Of a DNA stretch of 5,496 bases, positions 1-5,441 are shown one piece after another. The DNA lies in the NCBI GenBank assembly GCA_900553415.1, contig USDH01000108.1:1-5496 (forward strand). The letters run 5' to 3'. This DNA comes from an uncultured Collinsella sp. (GTDB taxonomy: Bacteria > Actinomycetota > Coriobacteriia > Coriobacteriales > Coriobacteriaceae). The stretch's first letter is position 1. Each line of letters opens with the position of its first letter. Under the pieces are notes generated by a model that saw only the letters and a program-made list of their open reading frames with translations, had not been told where the DNA came from and made no database searches. Made by a program: the position numbers and the translations under genes.

Positions 1-1882
1 ACAGCGCGGCAGCAAGATCGTCCACTACGTAATATCCGCCGAGCAACGCCTCGGCGACGGGACCGTAGCCTGCGCGCACGGACAGACGATCAACCAGACG
101 GGTACCGGCAGCGCCCTCAGCGGCGGTAGAGCCGCTCACGCCGCGCGCCACCAGCAGTGCCTCGCCCGAGGCCTTCTTCTGGTCCAGAGCGGCACGACCG
201 GCACGCTCAAGCGCGGACGTATCGTCGAACAGCAGCGCATCGATATCGCCGGCAAGCAGCTGCTCCACCAGGCCCTCGAGCTCACGAGGGGCCTCGAGCA
301 CGTCGCCCAGACGACCCGAGACATCGCCGCCCAGCGCACCCACCAGGCGGCTCACGAGCGGCGAGCTGTCGGCCATGCGGGCATCGAGTTTCTTTTGACT
401 GGCAAGCTCCGAGCGCACCTCGGATAACTTGTCGCGTGCCTCGCTCTCGCGGGCACGCAGGTCCTTCAGGGCCACGCGTGCCGTCTCGGTGGCCTCACGC
501 GCATCGACCTGAGCCTGGCGCGCTTCCTCAAGAGCGTACTCAAGCTCCTCGGCGCGGTCGCGACGGCTCTCGAGCGAAGCCGTGACCTCCTCGAGCTGTT
601 CATCGATCTGCTCCAGGCGCGAGGCGTACATGTTGTCCTCGACCTCGGCGTTGCTCAAGGAATCCTTCACCTTAGCGAGCTCGAGCGCGGCGTTATCGGC
701 CACGCGCTGCACATCGCGCTGTTCGCGCGTAAGCTGCGAAATCTGTGCATCAAGCGCCACGCGGCGCTCGTGGAGCTCGGCGGCGGCAGGACCAGCGGCG
801 TCAACGTCCTCCTGGGCCTGCATGTGCGCACCGGTCACTTCCTCAAGCTGGGCACGCGCGTCCTCGAGCTCCTCGACCACGCGACGACGCTGATGCTCGG
901 AGCTCGAGATCTGACCGCGCATGTCAGACAGGCGCGACACCATGTTGTGGCCCTTTTCCTCGAGCAGGCGCATATCGGAGTTAATGCGGCCGACCACGTC
1001 TTGCATATGGCGGCGCTGCTCGCCCAGATCGCCCACAAACAGGCCCTTTTCCTCGAGCATGACCTGAAGCTTCTCGAGCTCGCGCTCCTTTTCGCCCAAG
1101 CGGTACTGCGCAAGCTCAAGCTCGGCCGCGCCCTCTTTGGAGCGGCTCTCCAAGTCGTTCCACTGCGACTGCAGCGAACGCAGCTCGTCGGCGGCGAGCA
1201 TCTGCGTAAGCTCGTTCGCGCGCGAGGACAGCTCTTTATACTTGCGCGCGCGATCGACCTGACGCTCCAGCGGTCGCAGCTGACGGGCGATTTCCTTATT
1301 GATGTCGCGGGCACGCGTCAGGTGCTCGTCCATCGACTTAATCTTTTTGAGCGCACGCTCCTTGCGGCGCTTGTGCTTGGAGATGCCGGCGGCCTCCTCG
1401 ATGAGGGCACGGCGCTCCTCGGGGCGGCTCTGCAAAATGGCGTCGAGCTTGCCCTGGCTGATGATGGAATGCGTATCCTTGCCCAAGCCCGAATCGTGCA
1501 GGATGTCCTGAATGTCCATCAGGCGGCACGGACTCGAGTTGATGAGGTACTCGCTCTCGCCCGAACGATACATGCGACGGGTGATGGCGACCTCGTCAAA
1601 GTCGACGGGCAGCATATGGTCCGAGTTATCGAGCACCAGCGTGACCTCGGCGACACCCACCGGCTTGCGCGCCGACGAGCCCGAGAAGATGACATCCTCC
1701 ATGGCCTGACCGCGCAGCTGCTTGGCGCTCTGCTCGCCCAGGACCCACAGGATGGAGTCGGAGATGTTCGATTTTCCCGAGCCGTTGGGACCGACGATGA
1801 CGGTCAGGCCCGGCTCAAACGTCATATGGGCGCGGTCGGCAAACGACTTGAACCCTTTGAGCGTGAGGGACTTGAGATACAC
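1..1882 (-). CDS. smc: Chromosome partition protein SMC, N-terminal 627 residues (3' end beyond the window)
   Basis: SMC is the ATPase of the bacterial condensin complex. It dimerises through its hinge and, with ScpA and ScpB, compacts and separates sister chromosomes. The frame is open from a GTG at 1882 to the left edge. The protein begins MYLKSLTLKGFKSFADR (GTG read as Met), the classic SMC start. Walker A is GPNGSGKSN at residues 31-39, and the Q-loop segment SIISQGKLDA has its Gln near residue 143. From about residue 165 to 500 the protein is heptad-like and rich in Glu, Arg, Leu and Ala, which is the first coiled-coil arm. From about residue 508 (SSPLVSRLVGAL) to the edge it resembles an actinobacterial hinge, ending GGYYVVDDLAAAL. 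The family is about 1,150-1,200 residues, so the second arm and the signature/Walker B head are missing only because the window ends. It starts 10 bases after rnc, with GAGGA as a closely spaced ribosome-binding site, so it is probably co-transcribed with rnc. Confidence 0.97.
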   Translation of the reverse strand, partial: MYLKSLTLKGFKSFADRAHMTFEPGLTVIVGPNGSGKSNISDSILWVLGEQSAKQLRGQAMEDVIFSGSSARKPVGVAEVTLVLDNSDHMLPVDFDEVAITRRMYRSGESEYLINSSPCRLMDIQDILHDSGLGKDTHSIISQGKLDAILQSRPEERRALIEEAAGISKHKRRKERALKKIKSMDEHLTRARDINKEIARQLRPLERQVDRARKYKELSSRANELTQMLAADELRSLQSQWNDLESRSKEGAAELELAQYRLGEKERELEKLQVMLEEKGLFVGDLGEQRRHMQDVVGRINSDMRLLEEKGHNMVSRLSDMRGQISSSEHQRRRVVEELEDARAQLEEVTGAHMQAQEDVDAAGPAAAELHERRVALDAQISQLTREQRDVQRVADNAALELAKVKDSLSNAEVEDNMYASRLEQIDEQLEEVTASLESRRDRAEELEYALEEARQAQVDAREATETARVALKDLRARESEARDKLSEVRSELASQKKLDARMADSSPLVSRLVGALGGDVSGRLGDVLEAPRELEGLVEQLLAGDIDALLFDDTSALERAGRAALDQKKASGEALLVARGVSGSTAAEGAAGTRLVDRLSVRAGYGPVAEALLGGYYVVDDLAAAL

Positions 1883-1892
1883 GGTTCCTCGC

Positions 1893-2618
1893 TTAAACAG
1901 GCTTCTTGTTGAGAATCACGCCGTTGGTGGTGTAGCCCATGCGGTCAAGAGCCTCGAGCGCAGCGGCTCCCTCGGCTTCCTTCTTTGAGGAGCCGGAGCC
2001 GCGACCCTGACGAATACCATCGATCAACACCACGGCGGTAAAGGTGGGCGCATGCGCCGGGCCCTCGGAGCCAACGAGCTTATACGCCGGGGGTTCGTGA
2101 CCGTCGGCTTGCACGCACTCCTGCAAGAACGACTTGGGGTTTGCAGGATGCTCGGCACGCTCGGAAGCCAAATGCGGCTTAAGCGTACGATGGATAAACT
2201 CCGCTGCGGCATCCCAGCCGGCATCCAGATACAGTGCGCCCACGAGCGACTCGTAGACGTTCTCGAGCGCCGAATGCAGGCCGCGCGCACCGGTACCGGT
2301 CTCGGAGGCACCAAAGATGATGATGTCGTCGATGCCCAGCTCGTGAGAAACCTCGGACAGCGTAGCGCCCGAGACAAGCGACACCTTCAGGCGTGTGAGC
2401 TTGCCCTCGTCAAACTCCGGATAGGACTCAAACAGGGAGCGTGCGACCACGGCGCCCAAAATGGAATCGCCCAAGAACTCAAGGCGCTCATAGCTGGCAG
2501 AAACCGGCTGGCCTTCGACTGCCGAGGGATGCGTAAGGGCCGCGCGCAGCAGCACCTTATTATTGAACTCGTGGCCCAGAATCTCCTGTGCGCGCGTAAG
2601 TCGTTCGGATAAAGCCAA
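1893..2618 (-). CDS. rnc: Ribonuclease III
   Basis: RNase III cuts double-stranded RNA, including rRNA precursors and structured mRNAs. The 241 residues match the family's usual length. The catalytic domain spans about residues 5-155 and contains the signature ERLEFLGDSIL (44-54), with expected metal-site residues Glu47 and Asp51. The second metal segment is LENVYESLVGALYLDAG: Glu123 aligns with E. coli Glu117, but Asn120 stands where E. coli has Asp114. A double-stranded RNA-binding domain follows from about residue 160 to 230 (PKSFLQECVQ through GSGSSKKEAEGAAALEAL). The start is TTG. The acpP stop TAG lies in the same frame two codons upstream, so no earlier start is possible, and an AGGGAGG ribosome-binding site lies 8 bases before the TTG. 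The gene sits 3 bases after acpP and 10 bases before smc, the common acpP-rnc-smc order. The identity is secure; the effect of Asn120 is unknown. Confidence 0.96.
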   Translation of the reverse strand: MALSERLTRAQEILGHEFNNKVLLRAALTHPSAVEGQPVSASYERLEFLGDSILGAVVARSLFESYPEFDEGKLTRLKVSLVSGATLSEVSHELGIDDIIIFGASETGTGARGLHSALENVYESLVGALYLDAGWDAAAEFIHRTLKPHLASERAEHPANPKSFLQECVQADGHEPPAYKLVGSEGPAHAPTFTAVVLIDGIRQGRGSGSSKKEAEGAAALEALDRMGYTTNGVILNKKPV

Positions 2619-2621
2619 GAC

Positions 2622-2864
2622 CTAGGCCTCCCTGGCGTTTTCGATCGCGTCGACGGCGTCGGCGACAGAGTTGAGCGAGAGCAGAGTCTCGTCATCGATC
2701 TCGAGGTTGAACTCGTCCTCGATAGCCGTAACCAGCTGCAGGCGCTCGAGCGAGTTGGCATCGAGGTCGTCAAAGGTGGTCTCATCGCTAATTTCGGCAA
2801 CATCGACGCCCAGAACGTCAGCAGCGACCTCGGCGATCTTGTCGAAGATTTCGGAGCGGTCCAT
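2622..2864 (-). CDS. acpP: Acyl carrier protein
   Basis: AcpP carries growing fatty acyl chains on a phosphopantetheine arm during type II fatty acid synthesis in the cytoplasm. It is also the source of the acyl groups that PlsX converts to acyl-phosphate. The 80-residue acidic protein has the four-helix pattern of the family: helix I about 2-17 (DRSEIFDKIAEVAADVLG), the attachment site near 35-45, and helix II rich in acidic residues (VTAIEDEFNLEI). The modified serine is Ser38 in DLDANSLERLQLV. Most ACPs have Asp directly before this Ser (DSL); here it is Asn37. The ATG at 2864 is chosen because AGAGGA lies 6 bases upstream and the protein then matches the family length; the frame extends to 2954, but that would add 30 residues unlike any ACP. 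The gene follows plsX after a 114-base spacer carrying a 22-bp palindrome, and rnc follows after 3 bases. Confidence 0.96.
   Translation of the reverse strand: MDRSEIFDKIAEVAADVLGVDVAEISDETTFDDLDANSLERLQLVTAIEDEFNLEIDDETLLSLNSVADAVDAIENAREA
2627..2633 (-). promoter_or_regulatory. Ribosome-binding site of rnc, inside the end of acpP
   Basis: AGGGAGG on the minus strand, 8 bases before the TTG start of rnc. It lies within the last codons of acpP (Arg-Glu-Ala), so ribosomes finishing acpP cover it. This supports the unusual TTG start and suggests translational coupling between acpP and rnc. Confidence 0.8.
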
Positions 2865-2900
2865 AGCGCTTCCTCTCATAGTGCATGAATACCAAAAGAA

Positions 2901-2922
2901 TGGTACCGCCCGGGCGGTACCA
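2901..2922. repeat. Perfect 22-bp palindrome in the plsX-acpP spacer (operator or leader hairpin)
   Basis: TGGTACCGCCC is followed immediately by its exact reverse complement. As RNA it could fold into a 9-bp stem with a CCGG loop. On the acpP strand it is followed by ATTCTTTT, a weak and interrupted U-tract. It lies 37 bases before the acpP start. Two readings fit: an operator for a dimeric regulator of lipid genes, or a partial terminator/attenuator after plsX. The GGTACC arms loosely recall the GTACC halves of FapR sites, but the spacing differs and I do not claim a match. Confidence 0.6.
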
Positions 2923-2935
2923 AGACACGGTTCTG

Positions 2936-2941
2936 ATTCTA
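2936..2941 (-). promoter_or_regulatory. Possible -10 element for acpP
   Basis: TAGAAT matches the TATAAT consensus at five of six positions. Transcription would start near 2929, placing the 22-bp palindrome in the first 30 transcribed bases. No good -35 hexamer is visible 16-18 bases upstream (the region is G-rich), so this is only a candidate. If real, it would let acpP-rnc-smc be expressed independently of plsX. Confidence 0.3.
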
Positions 2942-2978
2942 CCCCACGACGCACGCCCCGAGACGCATAACGCCGCTG

Positions 2979-3990
2979 TTATAAAACGATACCGTCCATA
3001 GAGTTGGCGACGTTCTCGACCAGCCCGGCGCGCACGGCTTCGGCCGCCGCGAGCGTACCGTTTTTAACAGCCTCGACCGAGGTGGCGCCATGGCCGATCA
3101 GGACCACGCCGCGCAAGCCCAAAAGAATCGCGCCGCCCTTGGCGTCGCCCGAAAGCTTGGCCTTTATCTCGCGCATCTGCTTTTTAATGAGCAGCGCGGC
3201 GATCTTGGTGCCGAGCGAGGCCATAAAGGCACCCTTGAGCTCTTGCAGCAAAAACTTGGCAGCGCCCTCGGTGGCCTTGAGCGCGATGTTGCCCGACATG
3301 CCGTCGGCGACCACGACGTCAAAATTGCCCGACGTAAGATCGGTGCCCTCACAGTTGCCAACAAAGCCGGGAACGGCGGCTTTCATGGCCGGGAAGCAGG
3401 CCTTGGTAAAGTTGGAACCTTTCTCGTCCTCGGTGCCGTTGGCAAGCAGGCCCACGCGGGGATGCTCAATGCCCGCGAGCATAGGCACTACCCATCTGGG
3501 CAAAACGCACCATGTCATCGACCTCGACATCGGGGTTGGCGCCCATATCGCACAGGACGGTCAGACCGCCGGCGCGATTGGGCAGCGCATTGGTCAGACA
3601 GGGGCGCACCGGCTGCTTCTTGCCTTCGGCCTGATACCTAAACGGCGTCACATAGGCGGTGGCGGCAGCGGTCATGGCACCGGTCGAGCCGGCAGAAAAG
3701 AACGCGTCAGCATTGCCCTTCTTGATGGCGCGGCACGACAGCACGATCGAGGACTTGCGTTTGGTCATCACGGCGCGAATGGGATCGTCATCCATGGCGA
3801 TAACGTCGGGTGCCTCAAGGGCCTCAACACGTGCATGGGAAGCTGCAAAGGGATTGACGATTTCGGCGGGACCGACTGCCAGGACCTCGATATCGGGATC
3901 GGCGGCAAGCGCAGCCTCGATACCATCGAGAACAACCTGAGGTTTCTCGTCTCCGCCCACAACGTCTACACAAACGCGAACGTTACTCAT
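2979..3990 (-). pseudogene. plsX: Phosphate acyltransferase PlsX, interrupted by a frameshift
   Basis: PlsX turns acyl-ACP and phosphate into acyl-phosphate, the acyl donor used by PlsY in the first step of phospholipid synthesis, and it associates with the membrane. The first frame runs from ATG 3990 to a TGA at 3466-3468 and contains CVDVVGGDEKPQ, DAFFSAGSTGAMTAA and CDMGANPDVEVDDMVRFAQMGSAYAR (residues about 147-172). The second frame resumes near 3473 with GIEHPRVGLLANGTEDEKG, then FVGNCEGTDL, DVVVADGMSGNIALK and GLRGVVLIGHGATSVEA, ending in TAA at 2979. The pieces sum to about 336 residues, close to the family's roughly 330, so nearly everything is present but split over two frames. Between Tyr-Ala and Gly-Ile-Glu only four bases remain where homologues such as B. 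subtilis PlsX have four residues, suggesting a small deletion (8 or 11 bases would fit). The start at 3990 rather than 3996 is set by AAGGAG, 7 bases upstream. A sequencing error is possible, because PlsX is normally important for growth. Confidence 0.9.
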
Positions 3991-3997
3991 ATACATA

Positions 3998-4003
3998 CTC
4001 CTT
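3998..4003 (-). promoter_or_regulatory. Ribosome-binding site of plsX
   Basis: AAGGAG lies 7 bases before the ATG at 3990 but only 1 base before the in-frame ATG at 3996, so it selects the downstream ATG (protein begins MSNVRVCVDVVGGD). It follows the U-tract of the preceding hairpin by only 4 bases. Confidence 0.8.
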
Positions 4004-4007
4004 ATAC

Positions 4008-4037
4008 AAAAATGGCCGACTCATTGAGCCGGCCATT
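4008..4037 (-). terminator. Intrinsic terminator or attenuator between rpmF and plsX
   Basis: On the minus strand AATGGCCG pairs with CGGCCATT. The stem continues through a G-U pair and CTC/GAG to a three-base AAT loop, about 12 bp in all, and ends in a run of five T. This is a good rho-independent terminator shape. It ends 4 bases before the plsX ribosome-binding site, leaving no room for a plsX promoter downstream of it. Transcripts reaching plsX must therefore read through it, which makes it a likely attenuator or a partial terminator that lowers plsX relative to rpmF. Confidence 0.8.
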
Positions 4038-4040
4038 GTG

Positions 4041-4054
4041 GTTCCAGTTGGAAC
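4041..4054. repeat. Short inverted repeat in the rpmF-plsX spacer
   Basis: GTTCCA and TGGAAC are 6-base inverted arms separated by two bases. They lie between a possible -10 element (4069-4074) and the terminator hairpin. The site could bind a dimeric regulator or form a small 5-bp hairpin in the leader RNA. No function is assigned. Confidence 0.4.
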
Positions 4055-4068
4055 GGCATCGCATCCAG

Positions 4069-4074
4069 AGTATA
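4069..4074 (-). promoter_or_regulatory. Possible -10 element for plsX
   Basis: TATACT matches TATAAT at five of six positions and lies just after the rpmF stop. The region 16-18 bases upstream (around AGGTTA) is a poor -35. The spacer between them holds a CGTTAC/GTAACG inverted repeat. If active, the RNA would begin near 4062 and include the terminator hairpin as a leader, fitting attenuation of plsX. A weak candidate on sequence alone. Confidence 0.3.
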
Positions 4075-4075
4075 C

Positions 4076-4090
4076 CGTTACTCGGTAACG
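4076..4090. repeat. Inverted repeat overlapping the rpmF stop codon
   Basis: CGTTAC, three bases, then GTAACG. It covers the last codons of rpmF and lies directly upstream of the TATACT hexamer, where a repressor could block a plsX promoter. Part of the symmetry is set by coding sequence (Val-Thr-Glu-stop), so chance is possible. Confidence 0.35.
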
Positions 4091-4257
4091 ATAACCTCGC
4101 GGTCCTTGTAGAAACCGCAGTTGGGGCACACGTGGTGCGGAAGCTTGACAGCGCCGCAACGGGGGCACGTGGACTGAGCCGCAGCCGAGATCTTCATGTT
4201 GGCGGAACGACGGGTGTGAGTGCGGATACGACCCTGCTTTTGTTTAGGTACGGGCAT
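4078..4257 (-). CDS. rpmF: Large ribosomal subunit protein bL32
   Basis: Structural protein of the 50S subunit. The 59-residue product begins MPVPKQKQGRIRTHTRRSAN, the hallmark L32 start, and is strongly basic. Two CxxC pairs (Cys31/Cys34 in CPRCG and Cys44/Cys47 in CPNCG) form a zinc ribbon, so this is the zinc-binding (C+) form. The protein ends GFYKDREVIVTE. The ATG at 4257 follows AAGGAAGG with suitable spacing. The frame is too short to stand out in routine searches but is unmistakable. It lies 64 bases after the DUF177 gene, the widely conserved yceD-rpmF pair, and is followed by a terminator-like hairpin before plsX. Confidence 0.97.
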   Translation of the reverse strand: MPVPKQKQGRIRTHTRRSANMKISAAAQSTCPRCGAVKLPHHVCPNCGFYKDREVIVTE

Positions 4258-4321
4258 AGTGACCTTCCTTATGAACTATCCAGTGTGGCGATTACGCGCA
4301 AGTAGCGATACTACCACAGTT

Positions 4322-4876
4322 TTACTCATCGAGCTTGAGATTCTTCAATGCTGCAAATGGATTTTCCGTGGCAGCGGCCCATTCTGCCTCTGCCTGGGCG
4401 GCGCAATCGCATTGCTCGACGTTGAGATTGCAACCGCAAGTGGGGCACAGGCCGCGGCAATCGGGCTTGCACAGAACGACAAACGGCGTGTCCATGACGA
4501 CCGCGTCGTTGATGGGCTCACCCAGATCGACGATGCGGTCCTCACCCAGGAGCTCGTAGCCGTCCTCGTAGGCCTCGGGATCCTCGGGCTCCTCAAAGAG
4601 GTAGAACTCCTCGATCTCGCCGGCGATATCAAACGAGGCGGGCTCCAGGCAACGGTCGCACTCGCCGGTGGCGTGCGCGCGGACCATGCCCGTGAGCAAG
4701 ACACCGGTACCGGCATTGGTAAAGACAACGTCGTAGTCGATGCCGTCCTGTAGCTGGTACTCCTTCTCGCCCACCGTGTAGGTGGCAACATCGACCTTAC
4801 CGGTCAGCGGATACGAATCTCCAGGAAACTCGAGCTGTTCGGAAAGATCGACGGTAACGCTCGGGAACTCAGCCAT
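4322..4876 (-). CDS. yceD: YceD/DUF177 family protein
   Basis: DUF177 proteins are commonly encoded next to rpmF. Members in E. coli and plastids have been linked to accumulation or processing of 23S rRNA, so a role in large-subunit assembly is likely but not shown here. The 184-residue acidic protein has a beta-rich N-terminal half (VTVDLSEQLEFPGDSYPLTG), a CDRCLEP motif at residues 73-79, an acidic stretch (FEEPEDPEAYEDGYE, about 94-108) and the family's cysteine-rich motif from Cys136 (CKPDCRGLCPTCGCNLN) to the CDC at 156-158. Nine cysteines suggest metal binding. The ATG at 4876 shares its A with the TAA of the upstream gene (TAATG), indicating translational coupling; no strong ribosome-binding site precedes it, which fits. 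The frame is open upstream to 4927, but those 17 residues do not look like family sequence. Confidence 0.93.
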   Translation of the reverse strand: MAEFPSVTVDLSEQLEFPGDSYPLTGKVDVATYTVGEKEYQLQDGIDYDVVFTNAGTGVLLTGMVRAHATGECDRCLEPASFDIAGEIEEFYLFEEPEDPEAYEDGYELLGEDRIVDLGEPINDAVVMDTPFVVLCKPDCRGLCPTCGCNLNVEQCDCAAQAEAEWAAATENPFAALKNLKLDE

Positions 4877-5373
4877 TACCACTGACCATTCTGTTGGGCG
4901 GCACCCTCGTTGAGCTGCTGACGGCAACGGGTAACGGTGCCGGTCAGGCTCTTGAGGTTCTCCTCCAGGTGCGTAAAGACCTGCTCTGCGTAGTCCTCGG
5001 CAGCATAACGCGTCTCGCGCTCGTACTGCTGGGCACGATCACGGATGTCGTCGGCCTGCTGCTGTGCCAAGCGGACGATCTCCTGCTCACCGGCAATGGT
5101 GAGGGCCTGCTGCTGAGCGTCGGCGATGATGGAATCGGCCTGGGCGGCGGCGGAAGCCATAAGCTCCTCGCGCTCCTTAAGGATACGGCGGGACTTCTGC
5201 CACTCCTCGGGATAGCTCATGCGGATCTCGTCGAGGATGTTGAAGAACACGTCGGCGTCGATGACCTTGAACTGAGCGTTCTTGCCGAAAGGCGGCTTGG
5301 CTTCCTCGATCAGCCCTTCGAGCTCATCGACCAAGCTGACGATCCTATCGCCAGGAAAATTCTCGCCCGGCAT
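4876..5373 (-). CDS. SepIVA/DivIVA-like coiled-coil protein
   Basis: The 165-residue soluble protein lacks a signal peptide or membrane segment. The N-terminal part (IVSLVDELEGLIEEA, then VIDADVFFNILDEIRMSYPEEWQKSRRILKEREELM, residues about 11-72) resembles the start of mycobacterial SepIVA, including the pattern in which a short helix precedes a Pro-Glu-(Glu/Leu) turn and a coiled coil. Residues about 60-150 are a Gln-, Ala- and Glu-rich coiled coil (SIIADAQQQALTIAGEQEIVRLAQQ). SepIVA proteins act in septation and envelope growth at the inner membrane. The mycobacterial protein is longer, so this is a compact relative; automatic annotation may call it an ATP synthase subunit B-like protein because of the coiled coil. 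The ATG at 5373 is chosen for AAAGGAG 5 bases upstream. The stop overlaps the DUF177 start by one base, and in Mycobacterium sepIVA also precedes a DUF177 gene and rnc. The family call is by eye. Confidence 0.85.
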   Translation of the reverse strand: MPGENFPGDRIVSLVDELEGLIEEAKPPFGKNAQFKVIDADVFFNILDEIRMSYPEEWQKSRRILKEREELMASAAAQADSIIADAQQQALTIAGEQEIVRLAQQQADDIRDRAQQYERETRYAAEDYAEQVFTHLEENLKSLTGTVTRCRQQLNEGAAQQNGQW

Positions 5374-5408
5374 CCGGTCTCCTTTCATAGGTAACATATC
5401 ATCGTGCT

Positions 5409-5438
5409 AGTTTACCACATGCCGCCAGGCAATAAAAA
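5409..5438 (-). promoter_or_regulatory. Possible promoter of the SepIVA-like gene and downstream cluster
   Basis: TAAACT (5409-5414) is a fair -10 hexamer, with T-rich DNA (TTTTTTATT) 16-18 bases upstream where a -35 should be. It falls in the 68-base gap between coaD and the next gene, a logical place for a promoter. The -35 match is poor. Confidence 0.25.
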
Positions 5439-5441
5439 ACG

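Noticed and set aside
770..1912. Long open frame of 380 codons on the plus strand opposite smc
   Set aside because: It is the antisense of a clear SMC coding frame in GC-rich DNA, where such shadow frames are common. Its translation is low-complexity Leu/Ala/Arg-rich and has no recognisable motif.
2865..2954. N-terminal extension of acpP by 30 codons to 2954
   Set aside because: The extra residues do not resemble ACP, the extension would translate through the 22-bp palindrome, and a good ribosome-binding site sits before the ATG at 2864.
3466..3490. Programmed +1 frameshift in plsX (a CAT TGA context)
   Set aside because: A +1 slip would restore the frame but still leave the protein about three residues short in a conserved segment. 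There is no clear stimulatory element like that of prfB, so a deletion or sequence error is simpler.
3004..4305. Open frame of 433 codons on the plus strand across plsX, the spacer and rpmF
   Set aside because: It runs antisense to two recognisable genes and through a terminator hairpin. No domain is visible in its translation, and its length reflects codon bias of the opposite strand.
4258..4321. Separate rpmF promoter in the yceD-rpmF gap
   Set aside because: The best pair (TTGCGC, 17 bases, TAGTTC) matches the consensus poorly. A small GTAG/CTAC hairpin is also present but too short to assign a role.
4894..5394. Leu/Val/Gly-rich open frame on the plus strand that looks hydrophobic
   Set aside because: It is the mirror of the coiled-coil gene; Glu/Gln/Asp codons read in reverse give Leu/Val. 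It is not a membrane protein.
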